A stretch of 64,000 bases of DNA, from the NCBI RefSeq assembly GCF_014647235.1, contig NZ_BMOU01000004.1:310379-374378 (forward strand), given 5' to 3'. The notes under the pieces were generated by a model, which saw only the letters and a list, made by a program, of their open reading frames with translations, was not told the DNA's origin and did no database searches. Shown piece by piece: positions 56,036-64,000 of this stretch. Positions within the stretch are counted from its first letter, which is position 1. Each line of letters begins with the position of its first letter. The translations under genes were made by a program, and so were the position numbers. The stretch is from Haloarcula pellucida (GTDB lineage Archaea > Halobacteriota > Halobacteria > Halobacteriales > Haloarculaceae).

Positions 56036-56278
56036 TCACTCCGGCGGCGTGATCACGACGTGCTCGGAGATGGCCTCGAGGGTGTCAGCCGGGAGCGACA
56101 CGCGTCCGTTGGCGTTGCTTTCGATGCCGTACACCTCGTGACGGTCCGTTTCCACGATGAGCGTGTCCAGCGCGCCAGAATCCAGATCTGCCGTGATACT
56201 GTACAGGGTGCCGATCTCTTGTCCGTCTGTCGTTAGTACCCGCTTGTCAGCGAGTTCGTTTGCGAGGACCTGGGACAT
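56036..56278 (-). CDS. PRC-barrel domain protein
   Basis: An 80-residue single PRC-barrel: LANELADKRVLTTDGQEIGT, LYSITADLDSGALDTLIVE, and EVYGIESNANGRVSLPADTLE then a last strand HVVITPPE. This small fold is known in the photosynthetic reaction centre H subunit and RimM, and in archaeal partners of CdvB/FtsZ division systems. ATG at 56278 lies 20-40 bases after GGGATAAATATACAGG (minus strand: TGTATATTTATCCC), a strong TATA. The AT-rich bases 56300-56340 may carry a second promoter for the divergent direction. The 260 bases up to 56538 hold no gene. Confidence 0.83.
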   Translation of the reverse strand: MSQVLANELADKRVLTTDGQEIGTLYSITADLDSGALDTLIVETDRHEVYGIESNANGRVSLPADTLEAISEHVVITPPE

Positions 56279-56538
56279 GTCACTACCATCGCCGTGGAGC
56301 GGGATAAATATACAGGCTAGCTTTCATTAATTTATCGCTGCCACATAGCGCTCGTCGTCACAAACGATGGTCCGTCCTCGCGGTGTGTCGACGTCGGTGA
56401 TACTGTCCCGCTCCAGCGATACTCGCCGCGGAGCGTCGCGTCGGACGTCGTTCGCGCGGGGCCTATCGCCCAGTCACGACCGCGCTCGATGGGGTCAGTG
56501 AAGAGTGTGCGCTCCCACGGCACTGTGAGACGGCCTGC

Positions 56539-56919
56539 TTACAACTCCGTCGCGACGCTGACGTGCATCCCGACGAACCGCCACTCGCCGTCGCGGTGTT
56601 CGAGCGTCCCGCTCCAGCGGGTGTAGAACTCGTGGTGGGCGTCGCCCTCGTCCCAGGAGAGCGCCACGACGTCGCTGAACCACGCCACGCTGTCGCGCTG
56701 TGTGACCCGGAGGTCGTGGCTCTCGACGGTCCAGTCGCTCGTCGACGCGGTCTGGTCGCGGAGGCCTTCCTGAATCGTGTCGGAGCCGACGAGGCGCTCG
56801 GAAAGGCCGAACTTCACGATGGGGTCGTCGGCCGGCCGGTCGTCGGCGAAGAAGGTGTCCAACGGCGCACCGTGTCGCAGCGAGTCGTAGTAGTCGTGGA
56901 TGGTCGCTCTGGCATCCAT
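56539..56919 (-). CDS. SnoaL/NTF2-like protein
   Basis: A 126-residue protein with the cone-shaped NTF2 fold: an N-terminal helix TIHDYYDSLRHGAPLDTFF, then strands PIVKFGLSERLVG, WTVESHDLRVTQRDSVAWFS, DVVALSWDEGDAHHEFYTRW and GEWRFVGMHVS. This is the SnoaL-like_3 pattern in which the pocket binds a small hydrophobic ligand; enzymatic or binding role unknown. ATG at 56919 is divergent from the alcohol dehydrogenase gene, with 70 bases between. Confidence 0.8.
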   Translation of the reverse strand: MDARATIHDYYDSLRHGAPLDTFFADDRPADDPIVKFGLSERLVGSDTIQEGLRDQTASTSDWTVESHDLRVTQRDSVAWFSDVVALSWDEGDAHHEFYTRWSGTLEHRDGEWRFVGMHVSVATEL

Positions 56920-56991
56920 ACAGGGACATGCCGGCGATGGACCTTACTACTGTGGGCGAACGGTTTTCCACGCCCGGCCCGAACGCCGGGT

Positions 56992-58032
56992 ATGCGCGCA
57001 GCCATCTATCGCGGCCCCGGCGAGATAACCGTCGAGGAGGTTCCGAAGCCAGAAGTCGAGTCGCCGACCGATGCCGTCGTCCGCATCACACACACGGCAG
57101 TCTGTGGCTCCGACCTGTGGTTCTATCGGGGCCAGAGCGACCGGGAGGAGGGCTCCCGCGTCGGCCACGAACCCATGGGCATCGTGGAGGCAGTCGGCGA
57201 GGACGTGCGCTCGGTCGAACCCGGCGACCGGGTGTTCGCGCCCTTCGTCGTCAGTTGCGGGCACTGTGAGTTCTGCCGCAAGGGACTGCACACCTCCTGT
57301 GTCAACGGCGACTCGTGGGGCGGCGACAACGGCGGCGGACAGGGAGAGTACGTCCGCGTGCCGACGGCCGACGGGACGCTCGTCCGGGTCCCCGACCGGC
57401 ACGCCGACGACGAGGACACGCTGGAAGCGTTGCTCCCCCTGACCGACGTGATGGGGACCGGCCACCACGCCGCCGTGAGCGCGGGCGTCGGCGAGGGCGA
57501 CACCTGCATCGTCGTCGGCGACGGCGCGGTCGGTCTGTGTGGGGTCCTCGCCGCGCGTCGACTCGGTGCCGAGCGCATCGTCGCGATGGGACACCACGAG
57601 GACCGACTGGAACTGGCCCGGGAGTTCGGTGCCACCGAGACTATCAGCGCCCGCGGCGAGGAGGCCATCGAGCGAGCCATCGAGACGACCTACGGCGGTG
57701 CGACCCACGTCATGGAGTGTGTCGGTGCCGCGTCGGCGATGGAGACCGCCATCGAGGTGTGTCGGCCGGGCGGAACCGTCGGCTACGTCGGCGTCCCCCA
57801 CGGCGTGAACGAGGACGGCCTCGACCTCTTCGGGATGTTCGGCGACAACATCACCCTCAGCGGCGGCGTCGCGCCGGTCCGGGCCTACGCCGAGGACCTG
57901 ATGGCCGACGTGTTGCAGGGGACGCTCGACCCGTCGCCCATCTTCACCAAGACGGTCGACCTTGACGGCGTGCCGGAGGGCTACCGCGCGATGGACGAAC
58001 GCGACGCCATCAAGGTCCTCGTCAAACCGTAG
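56992..58032 (+). CDS. Zinc-dependent alcohol dehydrogenase family protein
   Basis: A 346-residue medium-chain dehydrogenase. Catalytic zinc ligands: Cys38 (AVCGSDLW) and His59-Glu60 (GHEPMG); structural zinc: Cys89, Cys92, Cys95 and Cys103 (CGHCEFCRKGLHTSC). NAD(P)-binding GDGAVGLCGVLAARRLGAER gives the Rossmann fold. The end AMDERDAIKVLVKP is typical. The substrate cannot be told. Start ATG 56992 fits family start MRAAIYRGPGEITVEEVP. Sixty bases downstream lies a GlpA-like oxidoreductase on the same strand, possibly in one pathway. Confidence 0.92.
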   Translation: MRAAIYRGPGEITVEEVPKPEVESPTDAVVRITHTAVCGSDLWFYRGQSDREEGSRVGHEPMGIVEAVGEDVRSVEPGDRVFAPFVVSCGHCEFCRKGLHTSCVNGDSWGGDNGGGQGEYVRVPTADGTLVRVPDRHADDEDTLEALLPLTDVMGTGHHAAVSAGVGEGDTCIVVGDGAVGLCGVLAARRLGAERIVAMGHHEDRLELAREFGATETISARGEEAIERAIETTYGGATHVMECVGAASAMETAIEVCRPGGTVGYVGVPHGVNEDGLDLFGMFGDNITLSGGVAPVRAYAEDLMADVLQGTLDPSPIFTKTVDLDGVPEGYRAMDERDAIKVLVKP

Positions 58033-58091
58033 GTGGGTCGAGCGCCCGGCCCGAGCGCTAGGCCCATGTGTATCCAGACCAATATCTGGTG

Positions 58092-59315
58092 ATGACACGC
58101 TCTACGACAGTACTGGTCGTCGGCGGCGGTGCGACCGGCGTCGGTGTGGCCCGTGACCTCTCGCTCCGCGGCGTCGACGTGACGCTGGCCGAACGCGGTG
58201 GCCTCGCCAGCGGAACGTCGGGTCGCTCGCACGGGCTCTTACACAGCGGTGCGCGCTACGCGGAGGCCGATGCGACCGGCGCCGAGGAGTGTATCGAGGA
58301 GAACCGGATCCTCAGAGACGTCGCCGGGGAGTGTATCCGCGACACCGGCGGCCTGTTCGTCCAGTTGACCGAGGACGACCCCGAGTACTTCGAAGCGAAG
58401 CGCGACGCCTGCGAGGCCGTCGGCATCGAGACTGACGAACTCGACGCGGACGCGGCCCGCGAACTGGTGCCGGACCTCTCTCCCGAGGTCGAACGCGCGA
58501 TGCGAGTTCCGGACGCCGTCATCTACCCCTCGCGTCTCGTCGCCGCGAACGCGGCCGACGCCGAGGCCAACGGCGCGACGATTCACCCGCACGCGCCCCT
58601 CGAATCGCTCACTGTCACCGACGGGCGGGTGACGGCCGCGACGCTCGGCGGCGACGCCGACGAGACGGTCGATCCCGACTACGTCGTCAACGCGGCCGGC
58701 GCGTGGGCAGGGCAGGTCGCGGCGAAGGCCGGCGTCGACGTGGAGATGGCCCCGGCGCGGGGCGTGATGGTCTCCGTCGAGTACGATTCGCTCGGGCCGG
58801 TTCTGAACCGGTGTCGCGACCCCGACGACGGCGACATCGTCGTCCCACACGAGAGCGAGGCGGTACTGGGCACGACCAGCGTCCCCGTCTCGGACCCCGA
58901 CGACTACGAGAGGGCCGACTGGGAGGTCGACCGCTCCATCGAGGAGTGTGCGGCGATGCTGCCGCCGGTGGCGGACGCCGACGTCGTCCGGACGTGGTGG
59001 GGCGTCAGACCGCTGTACGCGCCCGACGAGGGCGACGGCGACCGGAGGGGGATCTCGCGGGGGTTCTTCAAGCTGGATCACGGCGACGACGGCGTCGAGA
59101 ATCTGGTCAGCGTCGTCGGCGGCAAGTTGACCACCTACCGGCAGATGGCAGCGTCGACGACGGACCTCGTCTGCGAGCGACTCGGCGTCGAGGCCGACTG
59201 CGAGACGGCGACTCGACGCCTGCCCGGCGCGGACGACGGCGACAGGCTAGACGAGTTCGTCGCGAGATACGACGGACAGGGGCCGACGGACGAAGACGTC
59301 GTCACGCGAGACTGA
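58092..59315 (+). CDS. FAD-dependent oxidoreductase, shortened GlpA-like
   Basis: A 407-residue flavoprotein of the anaerobic glycerol-3-phosphate dehydrogenase A family. FAD-binding VLVVGGGATGVGVARDLSLR, then GLASGTSGRSHGLLHSGARY, YVVNAAGAWAGQVAAKAGVD, and VVGGKLTTYRQMAASTTDLV. Haloarchaeal GlpA carries a further C-terminal 2Fe-2S/BFD-type domain making it about 550-580 residues; here the protein stops soon after the barrel, ending GPTDEDVVTRD. So it may pass electrons differently or use another 2-hydroxyacid. ATG 58092 is used rather than an upstream 24-base extension. Confidence 0.83.
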   Translation: MTRSTTVLVVGGGATGVGVARDLSLRGVDVTLAERGGLASGTSGRSHGLLHSGARYAEADATGAEECIEENRILRDVAGECIRDTGGLFVQLTEDDPEYFEAKRDACEAVGIETDELDADAARELVPDLSPEVERAMRVPDAVIYPSRLVAANAADAEANGATIHPHAPLESLTVTDGRVTAATLGGDADETVDPDYVVNAAGAWAGQVAAKAGVDVEMAPARGVMVSVEYDSLGPVLNRCRDPDDGDIVVPHESEAVLGTTSVPVSDPDDYERADWEVDRSIEECAAMLPPVADADVVRTWWGVRPLYAPDEGDGDRRGISRGFFKLDHGDDGVENLVSVVGGKLTTYRQMAASTTDLVCERLGVEADCETATRRLPGADDGDRLDEFVARYDGQGPTDEDVVTRD

Positions 59316-59325
59316 TTGGTGACTG

Positions 59326-59916
59326 CTACCCGCTAAACTCCCGGAACGCGGCCTCGAAGTCGTCGAACTCGTTGACCGCGTCGTCGGCCCGTTGGCGGAG
59401 TTCCTCGACGCGCCTGCTGACCTCGTGGTACTCCTCGTGGGCGTCGAGTTCGGCGTGGTTTTTCTCGGATTCGAGCGTCGCCTTCTTCGACGCCATGGCG
59501 AAGTACTGCTTGAGGTGGTCGTCGTACGTATCGCGGACGAGCATCTCGTCGACGGCCGCTAACAGGTCCTCGCGGCCGACGGGTTTCGTGAGATAGTCGT
59601 CGAACGGCATCTCGACGATGTCGAATCCCGGGTCGACGGCCGTGACCATCACGACGCGACAGTCGAGACCCCGGTTCTCGATGGCGTCGAGCACGTCGTC
59701 CCCCGACATCCCCGGCATCTGCCGGTCCAGAAACACGACGTCGACGGTGTCGTCCATCTTCTCGAGTGCGGTTTCGCCGTCGTTAGCACTCCGGACGTCG
59801 TGGTCTGTTCCAAGCCAGGCCGTATAGAGTTCGGCGACGTCGTGTTCGTCGTCGACCACGAGTACCGTCGCCGTCCCCGAGTGAGTCGTCGCTTGCACAC
59901 TTTGTTTCTTCGTCAT
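59326..59916 (-). CDS. HalX-type response regulator
   Basis: A 196-residue protein: receiver domain (VLVVDDEHDVAELYTAWL, phospho-acceptor Asp in VVFLDRQMPGMSGDDVL, conserved Lys in YLTKPVGRE) followed by the HalX domain, a haloarchaeal C-terminal helical domain (AMASKKATLESEKNHAELDA and RVEELRQRADDAVNEFDDFE). HalX acts downstream of haloarchaeal bacteriorhodopsin-type and other regulators, presumably as a transcription regulator. The ATG at 59916 lies about 45 bases after TTTATTATTG on the minus strand (near 59960-59970). Partner kinase not adjacent. Confidence 0.9.
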   Translation of the reverse strand: MTKKQSVQATTHSGTATVLVVDDEHDVAELYTAWLGTDHDVRSANDGETALEKMDDTVDVVFLDRQMPGMSGDDVLDAIENRGLDCRVVMVTAVDPGFDIVEMPFDDYLTKPVGREDLLAAVDEMLVRDTYDDHLKQYFAMASKKATLESEKNHAELDAHEEYHEVSRRVEELRQRADDAVNEFDDFEAAFREFSG

Positions 59917-60053
59917 CGTGTCCCCACCGACTGTTCTGATTGCGTTCTTACCGGATGGCAATAATAAACCCACCTCTCGGATTATCAATGGTGATTCTGC
60001 GTAGACGAGCGGGACCCCAGAACAGTTTACACCGGCCCACCTATCGGCACTCG

Positions 60054-60491
60054 ATGGCCACTGTCACGGGTCCGTGGTCCGACGAGGAACTCACGGACTT
60101 CCTCGAGTCGACGACGGTACCGATCCGGCTAGGGTGTCGACGCCCCGATGGCGACCCGTGGATGCTCTCGCTGTGGTATCGCTACGAGGACGATACGCTA
60201 CAGTGTGCGACCGCCGCCGACGCCGCTGTGGTCGGGTATCTGGAACACGACGACGTCGTCAGTTTCGAGGTGTCGACCAACGACCCACCGTACCGGGGTG
60301 TCAGAGGAAACGGGACCGCGACAGTCTCGCCGGACGAGGGAAAAGCGACGCTACGAGCGCTCATCCACCGGTACCTCGGTGGGACCGACTCGCCGCTGGC
60401 CGAGCGACTCCTGTCGCCCGACCGTCGCGAGGTGACGATCACGATCACCCCCGACCGCCTGCACTCGTGGGACTACAGCAGTCGGATGTGA
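60054..60491 (+). CDS. Pyridoxamine-5'-phosphate-oxidase-like FMN-binding protein
   Basis: A 145-residue split-barrel flavoprotein-type protein. TVPIRLGCRRPDGDPWMLSL, WYRYEDDTLQCATAADAAVV, VSFEVSTNDPPYRGVRGNGT and RREVTITITPDRLHSWDYSS follow the fold of the PNPOx-like family, which binds FMN, F420 or heme. The substrate is unknown. ATG 60054 is the first start giving the domain; the region just upstream is divergent from the HalX gene. Confidence 0.78.
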   Translation: MATVTGPWSDEELTDFLESTTVPIRLGCRRPDGDPWMLSLWYRYEDDTLQCATAADAAVVGYLEHDDVVSFEVSTNDPPYRGVRGNGTATVSPDEGKATLRALIHRYLGGTDSPLAERLLSPDRREVTITITPDRLHSWDYSSRM

Positions 60492-60535
60492 CGCGACCCG
60501 TCGGGGCTTTGTCGCTGGCGGTCGTACCCCCGCCG

Positions 60536-60946
60536 ATGTCACCCGACCCGTCGGTCGTTCGCTCGCTAGCCGTCAGTGCCGAAGACCTCACCGCGGCACT
60601 GGAGGCAAACGCCCGTGACGGACCGCGGACGGTCCTCCGTGCGACGCCGCCATACAGCGGTCGGATGCGAGCGCGACTCCACGTGGTACAGAGAGACGAC
60701 GAGGAGACACTCCACGTCGCGCCGGAGCGACTCTTGACGGACACGGCACCGGCCTATCCGACGCCCGACGACACCGCAGACGAACTCCGTGCGGACGAGA
60801 CGGAGACGTACACCGTCGAGCGCCACCGGGCGTACCACGAACGGCGCGTCGACGAATGGCGAGAGACGGTGTTCGACCACGTCGTCGACACGGCCACGGT
60901 GCCGGCCGTCGACCACGAAGTTAATATCTCTCTATTGGGTCCCTGA
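60536..60946 (+). CDS. Conserved haloarchaeal protein of unknown function
   Basis: A 136-residue acidic protein. Helix SLAVSAEDLTAALEANARD, then GPRTVLRATPPYSGRMRARL, HVVQRDDEETLHVAPERLLT and a helical tail TYTVERHRAYHERRVDEWRE and TATVPAVDHEVNISLLGP. Conserved only by look (uniform haloarchaeal codon use); no family recognised. It starts 45 bases after the FMN-binding protein on the same strand and could be co-transcribed. Confidence 0.6.
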   Translation: MSPDPSVVRSLAVSAEDLTAALEANARDGPRTVLRATPPYSGRMRARLHVVQRDDEETLHVAPERLLTDTAPAYPTPDDTADELRADETETYTVERHRAYHERRVDEWRETVFDHVVDTATVPAVDHEVNISLLGP

Positions 60947-61150
60947 AAAACGGGGTCGAACGTACCGGTCTGTACTGCTATAGTACCGGCTGAGACAGCA
61001 CGAGAGGCGATTCTAAAACGTCTACGCGGATTTAATCGTGGCGTGAAACGTCGGGGTCGTCTCGGGGCGTGGCGTGAAACGAAACGAAATAGGACGAACG
61101 CTCTCGCGGTTATAAGCCGGTATCCGTTCTACGAGGGAACAGGTCACTCC

Positions 61151-61393
61151 ATGTCGAGTTCGTCAGCACACGAACTGTTCGCCCGCCTCGACGAAACGGT
61201 CCCGAACGTTCCCCAAACCCTCCTGGAACCCCTCCGTGGCATCGCCTTTTGGACAGCTATTGCCCTCCCGTTCCTCTACCTGCCGCTGCTGGCGTCGGGC
61301 CTCGAGACCCCGGCCGTCAGGACGGCGTTCGCCGCACTGGTCGCCTGTAACGCCGTCGCATTGCTCCTCGGCCACTCGTACGCGCGAGAGTGA
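61151..61393 (+). CDS. Small two-helix membrane protein
   Basis: An 80-residue protein: soluble N-terminal 30 residues (HELFARLDETVPNVPQTLLE), then helices IAFWTAIALPFLYLPLLASG and VRTAFAALVACNAVALLLGH. ATG 61151 gives the natural start. About 200 bases of upstream DNA (60947-61150) contain a TATA-like GGTTATAAG near 61108-61116. No function known. Confidence 0.62.
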   Translation: MSSSSAHELFARLDETVPNVPQTLLEPLRGIAFWTAIALPFLYLPLLASGLETPAVRTAFAALVACNAVALLLGHSYARE

Positions 61394-61484
61394 GAGACGG
61401 AGTGGCGTCTGTCGGCCCCAGCCCCGACTTTGTCTCGGCGGGTCGGGGCCACATATTTATATTCCCAGTCGTCTAAGAACTGGT

Positions 61485-62147
61485 ATGGCCGCTTACGGCC
61501 GGCCGACCCTACGAGATTTGTTCGACGAGTCACCGACGCCGCACATCGCACACCCCCCTCGTAGCCACCATCGGGATTTCTACATCGCCACAGACGGGTC
61601 CTTCCGACAGCACGGAATCGACCCCGTCGCCAGTGATGGACGCCCGACGGAGCGAGGTGGTCTGGGCGTCGTCGTCGAGACACTAGACGGCGAGCGAGTC
61701 GTCCGTCTCTCGGTACCGGACAGCGCGCCGGACAACAACGTCGCCGAGTACCGGGCGCTCCACCTCGGACTGGACGTCCTCGCGACGCGGGCACCGGCTG
61801 ACGCCCGCGTCGGACTGCTCATCGACCACGACCAACTCGCCGAGAACGTCAACGCCGAGGTACTGGCGACACACGGGTCGGCCTACGACCCGCCCCACAG
61901 CGTCTCGGTACCGCCGGCGACGGGCCTCCACTGGCGGGGGATTCAGGCCCGCGTCAACAGTTTCGGCGAGGTTCGGGCGGCCCGCATCTCAAGCGACCGA
62001 AACCCGGCCCATCCGCTCGCCAACGCGCCGGACCAGTACGCCCACGTCAACGGCGAACCGGACCGCTGTGTCCTCCCACAGACCACGTCCACCGACAAGC
62101 GTGTGCCGCCGCCCTCTCGGTCGGAGCGTGGCGGGGCCTCAGACTGA
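61485..62147 (+). CDS. RNase HI-like protein
   Basis: A 220-residue protein with RNase H-fold motifs: FYIATDGSFRQ (first Asp), then GGLGVVVETLDGERVVRLSV and DNNVAEYRALHLGLDVLATR (Glu-containing helix), with a downstream Asp in LLIDHDQLAENVNAEVLATH. Order and spacing fit archaeal RNase HI-like proteins; the last catalytic Asp is probably DRNPAHPLAN. An N-terminal extension of 30 residues and a disordered C-terminus are extra. The ATG lies 29 bases after ATATTTAT (61453-61460), a leaderless transcript. Confidence 0.83.
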   Translation: MAAYGRPTLRDLFDESPTPHIAHPPRSHHRDFYIATDGSFRQHGIDPVASDGRPTERGGLGVVVETLDGERVVRLSVPDSAPDNNVAEYRALHLGLDVLATRAPADARVGLLIDHDQLAENVNAEVLATHGSAYDPPHSVSVPPATGLHWRGIQARVNSFGEVRAARISSDRNPAHPLANAPDQYAHVNGEPDRCVLPQTTSTDKRVPPPSRSERGGASD

Positions 62148-62232
62148 CCCGGAGGGCGGGCCGACGCTCGTCCCGGCGCGGATAGCCGACGACGGTACGC
62201 CCATCTCGGCGGATTATACACCACCTAACCGG

Positions 62233-63120
62233 TCATTCGAGCGTCCGCCAGCTCCAAGACGGGGCCCAATCGAACAGCCGTGCTGCCTTCGACGTATCGA
62301 CCAGTGCGGTGTGGTCCGATAGGTCCGCCCGGACCGCCGCGTCCGGGAACAGGTCGGCCACCACTGCCTTCGTCGGCGTCTCCGCGCTCGTATCGGGGGC
62401 CGACACCCAGACGCGCTCGTGGCCGTCAAACGTCGCCTCGACCGACCGCCGGACGAGGTCGACCACGTCTGAGACGTGTGCGTAGGTGAACAGTGTATTG
62501 CGCTGGGTGTGGAGGGTATCCGTCGCCCGGAGGCCGTCGAGCGTCCGGTCGGCCTCGACGAACGTCTCGCGGGCCATCTCGTCGTCGACGACCCACGGGA
62601 ACCGAAGTGACGTGATAGTCCGTGGCCGGTCGGCGGTCCGTCGCGCGAACCCGTCCGCGATGGTCTCAAGCGTCTGCTTGCCCAACCCGTAGGACGTCGA
62701 CGGGGTGAGTCGATGAGACTCGTCGACCGGGAGGTAGTCGACGGTGATGGGGCCCGGTTCGAAGCCGCCACCGATGGCGCTGAAACTCGACGCGAGCGTC
62801 ACCGTCTCGACGCCGAGTTCGCCGGCGGCCTCCAGTACGTGATAGGTGGACATGGCGTTGCTCTCGAAGGTCCGATACCCCGGCGTTCGTTCGGGCGTCG
62901 GGAGCATCCCGAGGTGGACGACGGCGTCGGCGTCGCTCTTCGCGAGCGACCCGTACACCTCGCCGGCGTCGAGCAAGTCGGTCGTGAGATAGGCGTCCGA
63001 GTGTGACTCGTCGGGTTTCCCCCGAGAGATGTTGACGGTCCGATACCCTTCCGCACCGAGGTGTTCGAGGACCGCCTGTCCGACCCGACCGTTGCCGCCG
63101 GTGACCGCGACTGTTCCCAT
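62233..63120 (-). CDS. NAD-dependent epimerase/dehydratase family protein
   Basis: A 295-residue extended short-chain dehydrogenase. MGTVAVTGGNGRVGQAVLEH holds the TGGxGxxG nucleotide-binding loop, with DADAVVHLGMLPTPERTPGY and YGLGKQTLETIADGFARRTA giving the active-site Tyr-x3-Lys, then TSLRFPWVVDDEMARE. Substrates could be sugar nucleotides or other carbonyls. ATG at 63120 is preferred to upstream codons that add a hydrophobic-poor stretch. Single gene; the next gene is divergent. Confidence 0.88.
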   Translation of the reverse strand: MGTVAVTGGNGRVGQAVLEHLGAEGYRTVNISRGKPDESHSDAYLTTDLLDAGEVYGSLAKSDADAVVHLGMLPTPERTPGYRTFESNAMSTYHVLEAAGELGVETVTLASSFSAIGGGFEPGPITVDYLPVDESHRLTPSTSYGLGKQTLETIADGFARRTADRPRTITSLRFPWVVDDEMARETFVEADRTLDGLRATDTLHTQRNTLFTYAHVSDVVDLVRRSVEATFDGHERVWVSAPDTSAETPTKAVVADLFPDAAVRADLSDHTALVDTSKAARLFDWAPSWSWRTLE

Positions 63121-63320
63121 ACGTCGCCAGTGAGGGGCCGAAGACAAAACCGCCGTGGCGAGTGTCCCGCTGCAGACCATTGTGACGGGGCGGCACGGTT
63201 TAGCACTGCATAAGTTATCCAGACGTTTGAATATGACTTCAGCAACGTTCCCCCAACGTCACACAGCTCAAACTTTAAGTGGAAGAGGATGTATAGTAAC
63301 TACTGGGAGGTGACAGACAG

Positions 63321-63563
63321 ATGAGTACCAGTAGCAGCAGGACTCACAGTTCGGATGGACAGTACACGGATCGGTCGGCACCGACACCGTCGCTCTCTCG
63401 ATACGATTTCGTACTCGCGCTCATCCCCACGACGTTCCTGCTGACGGTCGTCGCCGCCGGACTGGTCGGCGTTGCGGTTCCGAAAGCGCTCGCCGTCGGG
63501 TCGGTTCTGGCACTGACTGCCGTCGTCGACGCCCTCTTCATCAACCCGCCAACAGGCAGGTGA
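63321..63563 (+). CDS. Small membrane protein
   Basis: An 80-residue protein with a Ser/Thr-rich N-terminus (about 28 residues) and two hydrophobic helices, VLALIPTTFLLTVVAAGLVG and ALAVGSVLALTAVVDALFIN. Similar small membrane proteins are common in haloarchaea; function unknown. It lies 200 bases from the epimerase, divergent; the intergenic DNA has AT-rich promoter-like patches and a GGAGGT before the ATG (near 63306-63311). Confidence 0.62.
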   Translation: MSTSSSRTHSSDGQYTDRSAPTPSLSRYDFVLALIPTTFLLTVVAAGLVGVAVPKALAVGSVLALTAVVDALFINPPTGR

Positions 63564-63593
63564 AACGCCGCCGTAGCGACTACGTCGCCGTGA

Positions 63594-64000
63594 TTACTCC
63601 TGCTGGGCGTCTACGACTGCCACGCCCGCGAGATTGACGATATCCTTGACCTCGTCACCACGCTGGATGACGTGGACCGGTTTGTCCATCCCGACGAGCA
63701 TCGGGCCGATAGCCTCGGCGCCACCGAGTCGCTGGAGCAGTTTGTAGCCGATGTTGCCCGCTTCGAGGTTCGGGAAGACGAGCACGTTCGCGGGGTCTTC
63801 GAGTTCGGAGAACTCGTAGGTACTGTTGAGGATGTCCTCGACGACGGCGGTGTCGGCCTGCATCTCCCCGTCGACCGGGAAGTCCACCCGCTCGTCGGCC
63901 TGTAGCTTCGCCACGGCCTCGCGGGGTTTGCGGGTGCCCTCGGTGTCGACACTGCCGAAGTTCGAGTACGACAGCATCGCCGCGCGCGGTTCGACGTTGA
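63594..64000 (-). CDS. maeB: NADP-dependent malic enzyme (phosphotransacetylase-like C-terminal domain), C-terminal part
   Basis: Runs off the right edge; 135 full codons of the C-terminus are visible. The sequence has the phosphotransacetylase-like domain: RAAMLSYSNFGS, VDGEMQADTAVVE, NVLVFPNLEAGNIGYKLLQR, LGGAEAIGPMLVGMDKPVHV and VAVVDAQQE at the end. These are the closing motifs of MaeB-type malic enzymes in which the malic domain is fused to this domain. Malic enzyme makes pyruvate from malate with NADP reduction. A stand-alone phosphotransacetylase is the alternative. Confidence 0.87.
   Translation of the reverse strand, partial: NVEPRAAMLSYSNFGSVDTEGTRKPREAVAKLQADERVDFPVDGEMQADTAVVEDILNSTYEFSELEDPANVLVFPNLEAGNIGYKLLQRLGGAEAIGPMLVGMDKPVHVIQRGDEVKDIVNLAGVAVVDAQQE

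Noticed and set aside
56332-56523. 63-codon minus-strand frame upstream of the PRC-barrel gene
   Set aside because: No good start, unlikely composition and it lies in an AT-containing promoter region.
1-64000. CRISPR array or cas genes
   Set aside because: No regular array of direct repeats of 25-40 bases with spacers was seen, and no Cas motifs.

Overview
The window is chromosomal DNA of a halophilic archaeon (class Halobacteria). The evidence is high GC, strongly acidic proteins, many GTG and leaderless starts behind TATA-like boxes, RadB, a Cdc48-type ATPase with two AAA modules, an intron-containing elongator tRNA-Met with a bulge-helix-bulge, a HalX response regulator and a trpDFEG operon. 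The genus cannot be settled by reading alone; it looks like the Haloarcula/Halomicrobium side of the class.

Left arm (1-21900), core and phosphorus genes. A divergent phosphonate locus opens the window. phnD-phnC-phnE (importer, minus strand) and phnG-H-I-J-K-L-M (C-P lyase, plus strand) are each chained by short overlaps, and the plus operon ends in a TIM-barrel sugar-phosphate isomerase-like gene. Two PhoU paralogs follow. Then come radB, a membrane protein, a small ORF with no normal start, an RNase H-fold-like protein, larC, a UspA-like protein, a YrdC protein, cdc48, a CBS-domain protein with an extra C-terminal domain, a half-size lycopene-cyclase-like protein and two small DNA-binding-type proteins.

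Middle (21903-40067), an integrated virus. An 18-bp direct repeat of the 3' end of tRNA-Val(GAC) brackets about 18.2 kb. Inside are a tyrosine integrase beside attL, a divergent repressor switch with one shared operator motif before both starts, AT-rich membrane-protein cargo with a second short tyrosine recombinase, and a minus-strand virion operon. The gene order in that operon (A32-type packaging ATPase, small membrane protein, a 177-residue and a 247-residue capsid candidate, small membrane protein, acidic membrane protein, beta-rich proteins, repeat-bearing fibre-like protein) matches SH1-type internal-membrane icosahedral viruses. An early module next to attR encodes a zinc micro-protein, a SWIM protein, an RHH-like protein and a cytosine-methyltransferase-like protein. 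No replication gene is recognisable. Three copies of a short diverged repeat separate the AT-rich ORFs in a cassette-like pattern.

Right arm (40050-64000). tRNA-Val and trpDFEG are followed by a class II ribonucleotide reductase (nrdJ) with a small upstream ORF, a DHFR-like protein, a membrane molybdopterin oxidoreductase, a zinc micro-protein, a multi-PAS histidine kinase, a TVP38-type membrane protein, intron-containing tRNA-Met, a PRC-barrel protein, a zinc alcohol dehydrogenase, a shortened GlpA-like oxidoreductase, a HalX regulator, an FMN-binding protein, an RNase HI-like protein, an epimerase and the C-terminal end of a malic enzyme. Most of these are single transcription units with their own promoters.
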